A stretch of DNA of 20,257 nt from NCBI GenBank assembly GCA_038231615.1, contig JBBRLA010000067.1, positions 1 through 20,257 of the forward strand, read 5' to 3'. Position 1 is the stretch's first letter; every line of letters starts with the position of its first letter. This document shows, piece after piece, positions 14,490 through 20,257 of the stretch. This DNA is from JBBRLA01 sp038231615. Its GTDB lineage: Bacteria; Myxococcota_A; Polyangia; Palsa-1104; JAEUJZ01. The position numbers and the translations under genes were made by a program. A model generated the notes under the pieces. The model worked only from the letters and a program-made list of their open reading frames with translations, made no database searches and was not told where the DNA came from.

Positions 14490-14925
14490 ATGAAGACCTT
14501 CGACGCTCGTCGCTGAGGTCCATCGCATCGAACGCCATCTCGACAGCCTGCTTTTGGCCCTGCACCGCGCCGGTCTCCGCGCGGGTGTCCGGGTGTCGAG
14601 GAGGCCCGGCATCTTTCGCTGGCCTTGCGCCTGGGCGCCACGGCGCCCGCCTCGCTGCCCCACCTGATCTGCGCCGTCGTGATGAAGTCCCCCGCCGATC
14701 AGCGCGCCGTGGACGAGTGGCTGGCGGAACGCGGCGACCCCGGGGCGCTGCCCGAGCTGCCCCGCCCATCGGCAGGCCCGCCCCGGCCCCGGCACCCCCC
14801 GGCCTGCGTGGACTCCTGCGCCGCGCCCGCGCCTTTCTCCGCGCCGCACCGGGCCGCCTGGGCTGGCGTCGCACCATCCTCCTCTTTAATTCCCCTGCTG
14901 CTGCTCCTCGCCGGCCCCTCAAATG
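14490..14925 (+). pseudogene. Decayed gene, frameshifted
   Basis: ATG at 14490 opens only a few codons (MKTFDARR, stop). A second frame from about 14506 gives LVAEVHRIERHLDSLLLALH and a third from about 14595 gives VEEARHLSLALRLG, then HLICAVVMKSPADQRAVDEW, a Pro-rich linker and a hydrophobic LIPLLLLLAGP. Joined, the pieces resemble the N-terminal region of large myxobacterial-type proteins: a helical domain ending in a 'VKSPxxR..D.W' stretch, a Pro linker and a membrane helix. At least two frameshifts are needed and the C-terminal part is gone. Confidence 0.4.
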
Positions 14926-14927
14926 GC

Positions 14928-14956
14928 TTGACCATTATTTCGCGTGTTGCTTTAAT
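14928..14956 (+). promoter_or_regulatory. Near-consensus promoter upstream of the 70-aa gene
   Basis: TTGACC (5 of 6) and TTTAAT (5 of 6) are spaced by exactly 17 bp, in a locally AT-rich stretch. Transcription would begin near 14963 and run through a leader of about 196 nt into the 70-aa gene and perhaps the epimerase operon. Confidence 0.65.
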
Positions 14957-14960
14957 TTCA

Positions 14961-15121
14961 GCCGTACCCTACTGCCTCTTAATTCCCTGGGTCAGGTAGA
15001 TCGCCAAAAGTGATCTGAGGTCGGTACCGGTACGGCAGATATAACAATTTGTCCCGACCCACTCCGCAAGAGCTCGTTCTCGTTGCCAAGTTGCTCCAGC
15101 AAGCCCTCAATCTGCAGAGGG
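14961..15121 (+). other. Structured leader of the 70-aa gene
   Basis: GCCGTACC (14961-14968) can pair with GGTACGGC (15029-15036), enclosing an AGATC/GATCT hairpin. GGTCGG (15019-15024) can instead pair with CCGACC (15054-15059), so two folds compete. CCCTC (15104-15108) with GAGGG (15117-15121) makes a third hairpin shortly before the ribosome binding site. No known riboswitch class is recognised. Confidence 0.4.
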
Positions 15122-15158
15122 TAACGGGTTCCGGCGGAGTCCACGAAAGGAGCGAACC

Positions 15159-15371
15159 ATGGCCAAGAACACCCACTCCAAGCCAGCCCTCGACAATCGC
15201 GCAAATCAGCTGAATCGCCAGCATCCCGCCTACCACCAGTCACGAGGCACCTCGGTCCAAACGGCCGAGGTGCTCGCCAGCCATGAAAAGTCAGCCCTCG
15301 ATAACCATGCCAACCAGTTGAATCCCAAGCACCCGACGTTCGAGAGCTCGCGGGAAGACCGTAAGAAATAA
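15159..15371 (+). CDS. 70-aa protein with duplicated DNxxNQLN motif
   Basis: The small hydrophilic protein contains the same motif twice: ALDNRANQLNRQHPAYHQSR (about residues 10-29) and ALDNHANQLNPKHPTFESSR (about 46-65). They are joined by a short segment (GTSVQTAEVLASHEKS). Short proteins with one DNxxNQxNPxxxAYxxSRG motif are common in bacteria and, to my knowledge, have no assigned function. The start is well supported: AAAGGAG stands about 8 nt before the ATG and the reading begins MAKNTHSKP. It has no signal peptide and no membrane segment. It is 77 bp upstream of the epimerase gene, with a hairpin between. It could be an independent microprotein or, more speculatively, a substrate of the downstream radical SAM enzyme. 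Confidence 0.8.
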   Translation: MAKNTHSKPALDNRANQLNRQHPAYHQSRGTSVQTAEVLASHEKSALDNHANQLNPKHPTFESSREDRKK

Positions 15372-15395
15372 CCAGCGGCAGGTCTATTGAATCCC

Positions 15396-15424
15396 GGCCG
15401 CCCTGTCGCTCTGGCTGGGCGGCC
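15396..15424 (+). terminator. Strong hairpin after the 70-aa gene, without T-run
   Basis: GGCCGCCC (15396-15403) and GGGCGGCC (15417-15424) form a perfect 8-bp stem with a 13-nt loop. Only CTTCTCGTCATT follows, so termination may be partial. It could set the ratio between the 70-aa gene and the operon behind it. Confidence 0.45.
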
Positions 15425-15448
15425 CTTCTCGTCATTCAAGGGGCGCTT

Positions 15449-16375
15449 ATGTTAAACAAGATTCTCATCACCGGCTCGGAGGGTCTCATTGGCCGCGCTC
15501 TCTGTGCGGCGTTCAGTCGCATCCATACTGCTGTTGTCCATTTTGACAAACAGGCACCGCCTGGTCCGGCGCGGGGCGATGTCTGCGACATGGAGCAGCT
15601 CCACGAATCAGTCCGTGGCTGCGCGGGCATTATCCATCTCGCCGCAGTCTCCCGCGTCGTCTGGGGTGAGAAAGACCCTGATCGCTGCTGGGCAACCAAT
15701 GTCGAGGGGACTCGAAACGTGCTGTGCGCCGCCGCAGCCTCTCCCGATCGGCCGTTTATGATCTTGGCCAGCAGCCGAGAGGTCTACGGCCAGCCGGGCC
15801 ACCTCCCAGTCAGCGAGGAGACGCCCTGTGCTCCAGTGAATGTTTATGGGCGCTCCAAGTACGCTGCCGAGAATCTCGTTTTCGAGGCGCAGGCAGCGGG
15901 CCATCGCGCTGCTGTCTTGCGCTTCTCCAACGTGTACGGCTGTCCGAGGGACCACCGGGACCGGGTGGTGCCCGCCTTCGCCCGCGCCGCTGTGGCGGGG
16001 CTTCCCCTGCACGTTCAAGGGGACGACCACCTATTCGACTTCACTCACTTGGAGGACACGGCGCGCGGCATTGTCGCTGCTGCCGAGATCCTGGCGAGGG
16101 GAGAGCGCCGCCTGCCCCCCATCCACCTTTTGACCGGGATTGGCACCAGCCTGGGTGCACTGGCGGCCATGGCTATTGAGTTCGCCGGAACCTCCAGTGC
16201 CATCGTCAAGGCCCCGCCGCGGACCTACGACGTGGCGCGATTTTACGGTGACCCCACAAACGCCCGCAGCCTGCTCGGGTGGGAGGCCCAGGTTTCCGTT
16301 CGCCAGGGCCTCCTTCGCCTCATCGACGACATCCGGGCCGAGATGGGCGGGAACCAAAGGGCGGTCGCATCATGA
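15449..16375 (+). CDS. NAD-dependent epimerase/dehydratase (extended SDR)
   Basis: The 308-residue protein is an extended short-chain dehydrogenase of the nucleotide-sugar type. It has the GSEGLIG coenzyme loop (Gly9, Gly12, Gly15), the acid (Asp33) that favours NAD, the IIHLAA strand end near 61-66, LASSREVYG near 106-114, and the catalytic YGRSK (Tyr133, Lys137). LRFSNVYGC and the C-terminal DPTNARSLLGWEAQ segment are typical. The usual substrate is a UDP-, GDP- or dTDP-sugar, and the reaction a C4 or C3/C5 epimerisation or a 4,6-dehydration; which one cannot be read here. AAGGGG precedes the ATG. The stop overlaps the next gene in ATGA, so the sugar made here probably feeds that glycosyltransferase. 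Confidence 0.88.
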   Translation: MLNKILITGSEGLIGRALCAAFSRIHTAVVHFDKQAPPGPARGDVCDMEQLHESVRGCAGIIHLAAVSRVVWGEKDPDRCWATNVEGTRNVLCAAAASPDRPFMILASSREVYGQPGHLPVSEETPCAPVNVYGRSKYAAENLVFEAQAAGHRAAVLRFSNVYGCPRDHRDRVVPAFARAAVAGLPLHVQGDDHLFDFTHLEDTARGIVAAAEILARGERRLPPIHLLTGIGTSLGALAAMAIEFAGTSSAIVKAPPRTYDVARFYGDPTNARSLLGWEAQVSVRQGLLRLIDDIRAEMGGNQRAVAS

Positions 16376-18720
16376 AGATCCTGCAAGTCATCCACGGCTA
16401 CCCCATGCGCTATAACGCCGGCTCCGAGGTCTACACACAGACTTTGTGCCATGGCCTCGCCGCCCGCCACGAGGTCCACGTGTTCACGCGCGAGGAGGAC
16501 CCCTTTGCTCCTGACTTCGCCCTGCGCCAAGAACTCGACAGGGACAGTCCTCGCGTCAAAGTCCACATCGTCAACAACCCTCGCAGCCGCGACCGCTACC
16601 GACACGCGGCGCTCGATCAGCGATTCGCGGAGCTACTCGACCGAATACACCCAGACGTGGTTCACGTGGGTCACCTGAACCACCTGTCCACATCCCTGGT
16701 TGCAGAGGCAGCCGTGCGCGAAATCCCCATCGTATATACGCTTCATGACTACTGGGTCATGTGCCCGCGGGGCCAGTTCATGCAGATGCACCCCGAGGAC
16801 CCGACCGAGCTGTGGCCCGCCTGCGACGGCCAAGAGGATCGCAAGTGCGCCGAGCGCTGCTACGCCCGGTACTTCTCCGGTTCTCCGGGGGAGCAGGAAA
16901 AGGACGTCGCCTACTGGACCGACTGGGTTAATCGCCGCATGGTGCACCTCCGCGAGGTGGCGGAGCTCGTCGACTTGTTCATCGCCCCAGCTCGCTACTT
17001 GCATGACCGCTACCGAGACGAGTTTGGCCTGCCCGAACGCAAGCTCCGGTACCTCGATTACGGATTTGACCACGCCCGGCTGCAAGGTCGTGCCCGCCCC
17101 CAGGGAGAGCCGTTTACCTTCGGCTATATCGGCACGCACATCCCGGCCAAGGGAATCCACCATCTACTAGAGGCTTTTGGCCAGGTGCGAAGTCCGGCGC
17201 GGCTGCGCATCTGGGGCCGGCCCCGCGGTCAGGACACCGAGGCGCTCAAGGCGCTGGCGGCAAGACTTCCCGGGGACTGCCCAGCCCGGGTGGACTGGCT
17301 CCCCGAGTATCGAAATCAGGAGATTGTTCGTGACGTCTTTGACCACGTGGACGCGATCGTGGTGCCCAGCATCTGGGTGGAAAACTCCCCTCTGGTCATC
17401 CATGAAGCACTGCAGGCCAGGGTTCCGGTGATCACGGCGGATACCGGTGGCATGGCCGAATATGTACAAAATGAGGTCAATGGCCTGACCTATACCCACC
17501 GGGATCCAAAGGCCCTGGGGGTCGCCATGCAGCGGCTTGCCGACAACCCTGAGCTGGCAAGGCGCCTCGGCGGTCGGGGGTACGCACAATCCGCAGACGG
17601 CAACATCCCCGAGATCTCGACTCACGTTGCTGCCATAGAGCAGGTCTACGCGGACCTGCTTCAGCGCCGCGACTCTACGCGGGTGCCGCGGCAGCCCGGG
17701 CCGTGGCGGATCACCTTCGACACCAACCCCGACACGTGCAATCTCCAGTGCATCATGTGCGAGGAGCACTCGCCCTACAGCCCCTTACAGATCGCACGAA
17801 AGGCACAGAACAAGCCTCGGCGAATCATGCCGATCGAACTGATTCGGCGGGTCATCGGTGAAGCCGCCGGTCGCGGCCTGCGCGAAGTCATCCCGTCCAC
17901 CATGGGAGAGCCCCTGCTATACGACCACTTCGAGGAGATCTTGGACCTGTGTCGCGAGCACAAGGTCAAGCTCAACCTGACCACCAACGGCACATTCCCC
18001 CGCCTCGGCGCAGCCGCCTGGGCCGAGCTCATCGTTCCAGTAGCCTCCGACGTGAAAATCTCTTGGAATGGAGCCCAAAAGGCGACCCAGGAGCGCATCA
18101 TGCTCGGCAGCTCGTTTGAACGCATGCTCGACAATGCCAGGGCCTTCATCGCCGTGCGGGACCGCTTCGCAGTTGAAGGCATCGACCGATGCCGAGTGAC
18201 TTTCCAGCTGACGTTTTTGGAAAGCAACGTCGCGGAACTCGCCGACATCGTGCGCCTCGCCATCGACCTCGGCGTCGATCGGGTCAAGGGACACCACCTG
18301 TGGGCGCACTTCGGCGAAATCCGATCCCTGTCGCTGCGCCGCGGGCCGGGCGCCATTTATCGATGGAACCAAGCGGTGCTGGAGGCCCGCGCCGCCGCCG
18401 CGGAGCGCCTTTTGCCCGGGGGACGCCCGCTGCTCTTGGAGAACATCTTTCTTCTGTCTGAGGATGCGAGTGAGGATCTGGCGCCAGGGGGCCAGTGCCC
18501 CTTCCTCGGTCAGGAGGCATGGATCAGCGCCGAGGGGCGCTTTGATCCCTGCTGCGCGCCCGATGCGCAGCGACGTACGCTGGGTGACATTGGCGACCTG
18601 CACCAAAGCAGCCTCCTCGACATTTGGGACGGCGAGGCCTATGGGCGCCTCGTCAAGACCTACCGCAACCGTGCCCTGTGCATCGGCTGCAACATGCGCC
18701 GGCCCCTGGAGGCCCCATGA
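16372..18720 (+). CDS. GT4 glycosyltransferase fused to a radical SAM/SPASM enzyme
   Basis: The 782-residue protein joins two enzymes. Residues 1-430 form a GT-B glycosyltransferase of family 4: an N-terminal HGYPMRYNAGSEVY acceptor loop, FGYIGTHIPAKGIHHLLEAF near 250-269, and the EX7E pair Glu337/Glu345 in ENSPLVIHEAL. TADTGGMAEYV follows. Residues 445-700 are a radical SAM domain with CNLQCIMC (Cys456, 460, 463) binding the 4Fe-4S cluster. Residues 705-775 resemble a SPASM domain (Cys709, 727, 728, 770, 773) for auxiliary clusters. A Cys-rich insert (Cys131, 151, 159, 163) in the transferase half may bind metal. The start is fixed by the ATGA overlap at 16372. All key residues of both parts are present and no frameshift is seen. 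The acceptor is unknown; a peptide or lipid-linked glycan is plausible. Confidence 0.9.
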   Translation: MKILQVIHGYPMRYNAGSEVYTQTLCHGLAARHEVHVFTREEDPFAPDFALRQELDRDSPRVKVHIVNNPRSRDRYRHAALDQRFAELLDRIHPDVVHVGHLNHLSTSLVAEAAVREIPIVYTLHDYWVMCPRGQFMQMHPEDPTELWPACDGQEDRKCAERCYARYFSGSPGEQEKDVAYWTDWVNRRMVHLREVAELVDLFIAPARYLHDRYRDEFGLPERKLRYLDYGFDHARLQGRARPQGEPFTFGYIGTHIPAKGIHHLLEAFGQVRSPARLRIWGRPRGQDTEALKALAARLPGDCPARVDWLPEYRNQEIVRDVFDHVDAIVVPSIWVENSPLVIHEALQARVPVITADTGGMAEYVQNEVNGLTYTHRDPKALGVAMQRLADNPELARRLGGRGYAQSADGNIPEISTHVAAIEQVYADLLQRRDSTRVPRQPGPWRITFDTNPDTCNLQCIMCEEHSPYSPLQIARKAQNKPRRIMPIELIRRVIGEAAGRGLREVIPSTMGEPLLYDHFEEILDLCREHKVKLNLTTNGTFPRLGAAAWAELIVPVASDVKISWNGAQKATQERIMLGSSFERMLDNARAFIAVRDRFAVEGIDRCRVTFQLTFLESNVAELADIVRLAIDLGVDRVKGHHLWAHFGEIRSLSLRRGPGAIYRWNQAVLEARAAAAERLLPGGRPLLLENIFLLSEDASEDLAPGGQCPFLGQEAWISAEGRFDPCCAPDAQRRTLGDIGDLHQSSLLDIWDGEAYGRLVKTYRNRALCIGCNMRRPLEAP

Positions 18721-19472
18721 ATGCCTCACCAGAGGCCAGGCAGTCCTGGACCGCCGCCCGCGTGGCTCCGGACAAGACCTACCACCTCTATGAAGCTCGA
18801 CCGCTGTACGCCGAGCGATTCGACGAGGTGCTGAAATTTCACGCCCCCGGCCTTGCCCCGGTCCGCCGGAGCGAGCAGGCTTGGCACATCACGCTAACGG
18901 GCCAGCCGGCATACGATCGACGATTTCATCGCACCTTCGGTTTCTACGAGAGAGCGGCGGCGGTCGCCGAGGATAACGGCTGGCACCACATCCGGCCCGA
19001 CGGAACGGACTTGTATGCCGACCGCTACGCGTGGTGCGGAAATTTCCAGAGCGAGCGCTGTCCTGTACGCGCCGTAGACGGCCTCTACTTCCATCTTGAT
19101 GCCGCAGGCCAGCCGGCATACGCCGATCGGTGGCGCTACTGCGGCGACTTCCGCGACGACCTCGCCGTTGTCCAAGGCAACGATGGCCGGTCCACTCATA
19201 TTGATCGGCAAGGGCGTCTTTTGCATGGTCGCTGGTTTCTCGACCTCGATGTCTTCCACAAGCAGTGGGCACGGGCCCGAGATGAGGAAGGCTGGATGCA
19301 CGTGGATGAAGCCGGCAGCGCGATCTATGCGCGCCGGTTTGTCATGGTAGAGCCCTTTTACAACGGACAGGCACGAGTCGAGACGCTCGATGGTGGACTG
19401 GAGGTGATCGACGAGACGGGCCACAGGCTCGTACAGTTGCGTCCCCCGCGGAGCCAAGGAGAAGCAGGTTGA
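18717..19472 (+). CDS. WG-repeat protein
   Basis: The 251-residue protein consists of about six repeats of 33-35 residues. Each contains Y(A/D)xR(F/Y/W), an aromatic-Gly strand and a Gly-Trp or Asp-Gly turn with H(I/V/L) and D.xG, for example NGWHHIRPDGTDLYADRY near 87-104 and EGWMHVDEAGSAIYARRF near 193-210. The pattern matches WG_beta_rep (PF14903), also called KWG repeats, which likely fold as small beta units for binding. In other bacteria similar repeats occur fused to enzymes such as methyltransferases. There is no signal peptide. The start is an ATGA overlap with the radical SAM gene, with GGAGG 4 nt before. A substrate-presenting or scaffold role in the operon is inferred. Confidence 0.85.
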   Translation: MNASPEARQSWTAARVAPDKTYHLYEARPLYAERFDEVLKFHAPGLAPVRRSEQAWHITLTGQPAYDRRFHRTFGFYERAAAVAEDNGWHHIRPDGTDLYADRYAWCGNFQSERCPVRAVDGLYFHLDAAGQPAYADRWRYCGDFRDDLAVVQGNDGRSTHIDRQGRLLHGRWFLDLDVFHKQWARARDEEGWMHVDEAGSAIYARRFVMVEPFYNGQARVETLDGGLEVIDETGHRLVQLRPPRSQGEAG

Positions 19473-19627
19473 TGCCAGCGTGGCCCGGCAGGCGCGCTGC
19501 GGTGCGGGCGCTTAAAGATCTCCCACGCCCCCAAGACACCATGCGAGTGTTCAGCGCCGCCCTGGTGCTCGACTTCCTCTTGACGTCAGCTCTGGCCTGG
19601 CGCGTGCGGAGGGCACTCGCTTCATGA
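19472..19627 (+). CDS. 51-aa microprotein overlapping both neighbours
   Basis: This short frame starts with ATG sharing one base with the preceding stop (TGATG) and ends in an ATGA overlap with the phosphatase gene. That is what a real gene in this tightly coupled operon would show. The product is basic, with a proline pair near 18-20 (LPRPQ) and a hydrophobic stretch VFSAALVLDFLLTSALAW near 26-43, followed by RVRR. It could be a single membrane helix or an amphipathic helix. GGAG lies about 10-15 nt upstream. No family is recognised, and it could instead be the remnant of a longer gene. Confidence 0.5.
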   Translation: MPAWPGRRAAVRALKDLPRPQDTMRVFSAALVLDFLLTSALAWRVRRALAS

Positions 19628-20256
19628 GCCTGCTTCCCGATGGCCTGCTGCAAACGCTGGAGGTGCTGGCTCCGTCGAGTTCCGCGGTTCTGTTTTTGCG
19701 CCACGCAGAACGGGCACCGCTCGATCCTGCCGATCCCTACGCCGACGTCGACCTGACGGTGCGAGGCGAGCAGCAGACGTCCGCGCTCGCCCCGGTGCTG
19801 TCCATGCGCCCTCAGTGGACCGCTGTGAGTCCGTTTCTCCGCTGTGTCCGCACCGCTCGTTATCTCTGCGATGGGACACCGGAGGTCGATCATCGACTGG
19901 GCGATCCTGGCCCCTGGGTAATCGATGGCGCGGCCGGGGCGCGTCTGTTTGCCGAACTCGGCACCCAGGGCGTGGTTCGCGCCCAGATGGCAGGCGTCCG
20001 CTGGCCCCATATCCGGGGTGCAGCCGAAGGGACGCGTCTGCTCCTCTCGGCGGCGCAGGAGCGCCTGGGGGCGGGGCGGGGTCCGGGGCTGTGCATCAGT
20101 CATGACGCAGTGCTCATGCCGGCGCTGGCCCATCTGGTCGGCGCTGGCTTTGATGGCACATGGCTCGCCCCGCTCGACGGATTCGCCGTGCAGGTTAACC
20201 ATGGAAAGCTGCGCTGCACGTGGCGAGGCCGGCAAAGTGAGGTACCGGCGTGGTGA
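19624..20256 (+). CDS. Histidine phosphatase family protein
   Basis: The 210-residue protein belongs to the histidine phosphatase (phosphoglycerate mutase-like) superfamily. The phospho-acceptor motif is LFLRHAER (Arg26, His27), with SPFLRCVRTA (Arg73) and CISHDAV (His160) completing the pocket. The RHAE form, in place of RHGE, is found in phosphatases of sugar phosphates or phosphoproteins such as SixA. The N-terminus has no signal peptide. It starts in the ATGA overlap at 19624. Its stop lies in GTGA at 20253-20256, so another gene probably starts at the GTG of 20253. In this operon it may remove a phosphate from a sugar intermediate or from a modified protein. Confidence 0.88.
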   Translation: MSLLPDGLLQTLEVLAPSSSAVLFLRHAERAPLDPADPYADVDLTVRGEQQTSALAPVLSMRPQWTAVSPFLRCVRTARYLCDGTPEVDHRLGDPGPWVIDGAAGARLFAELGTQGVVRAQMAGVRWPHIRGAAEGTRLLLSAAQERLGAGRGPGLCISHDAVLMPALAHLVGAGFDGTWLAPLDGFAVQVNHGKLRCTWRGRQSEVPAW

Positions 20257-20257
20257 C
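20253..20257 (+). CDS. Probable start of a further operon gene (cut by the window)
   Basis: GTGAC at the window end overlaps the phosphatase stop by 4 nt in the same manner as the other junctions of this operon. Only five bases are visible, so the call rests on the overlap pattern. Confidence 0.3.

Noticed and set aside
14992..15150. Protein-like minus-strand reading (IEGLLEQLGNENELLRSG)
   Set aside because: It is helical-looking, but the frame upstream becomes nonsense against the 70-aa gene and no start is present. It could be a fragment of a lost gene, but it coincides with the plus-strand leader, so I do not annotate it.

Overview
This is a high-GC bacterial chromosome segment with dense, often overlapping genes. 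Some features point to Myxococcota or a related deltaproteobacterial lineage. These are two GTTCAG half-sites on the lexA promoter (the core of the LexA box described for Myxococcus xanthus), a non-sporulation SpoIID-type protein, a large TonB-C protein, and small GC-rich palindromic repeats scattered through genes and gaps. The assignment is an inference; no rRNA or species marker is present.

Layout. 1-2.2 kb: a Uma2-family nuclease-like gene, a three-helix membrane protein of unknown role, and a minus-strand two-helix membrane protein whose 5' end is full of repeats. 2.5-5.4 kb: a tight three-gene cassette of two proteins of unknown function and a divergent ATP-dependent polynucleotide ligase. 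The ligase gene carries an in-frame palindromic repeat. 5.5-7.2 kb (minus): two overlapping genes for an exported helical-repeat protein and an unknown partner. 7.4-10.3 kb: lexA with a long N-terminal extension, then a TonB-C protein with an 18-bp tandem repeat. 10.3-12.6 kb (minus): a CPBP membrane protease overlapping a SpoIID-domain protein. 12.64-12.88 kb (minus): a tRNA-Leu(GAG) gene with promoter and terminator. 12.9-14.9 kb: an accessory patch with a nucleotidyltransferase, a RelE/ParE toxin with its antitoxin, and two decayed gene remnants.

14.9-20.26 kb is the most interesting region. A near-consensus promoter and a structured leader of about 200 nt precede a 70-aa protein with a duplicated DNxxNQLN motif. 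Next comes a chain of five genes, each overlapping the next by 1-4 nt: an NAD-dependent sugar epimerase/dehydratase, a 782-aa fusion of a GT4 glycosyltransferase to a radical SAM/SPASM enzyme, a WG-repeat protein, a 51-aa microprotein and a histidine phosphatase. A sixth gene probably begins at the GTG at 20253. The chain looks like an undescribed glycan- or peptide-modifying pathway: nucleotide-sugar conversion, sugar transfer coupled to radical chemistry, a beta-repeat binding protein and a phosphatase. The ligase cassette is a second candidate system, probably in nucleic-acid repair or end processing.
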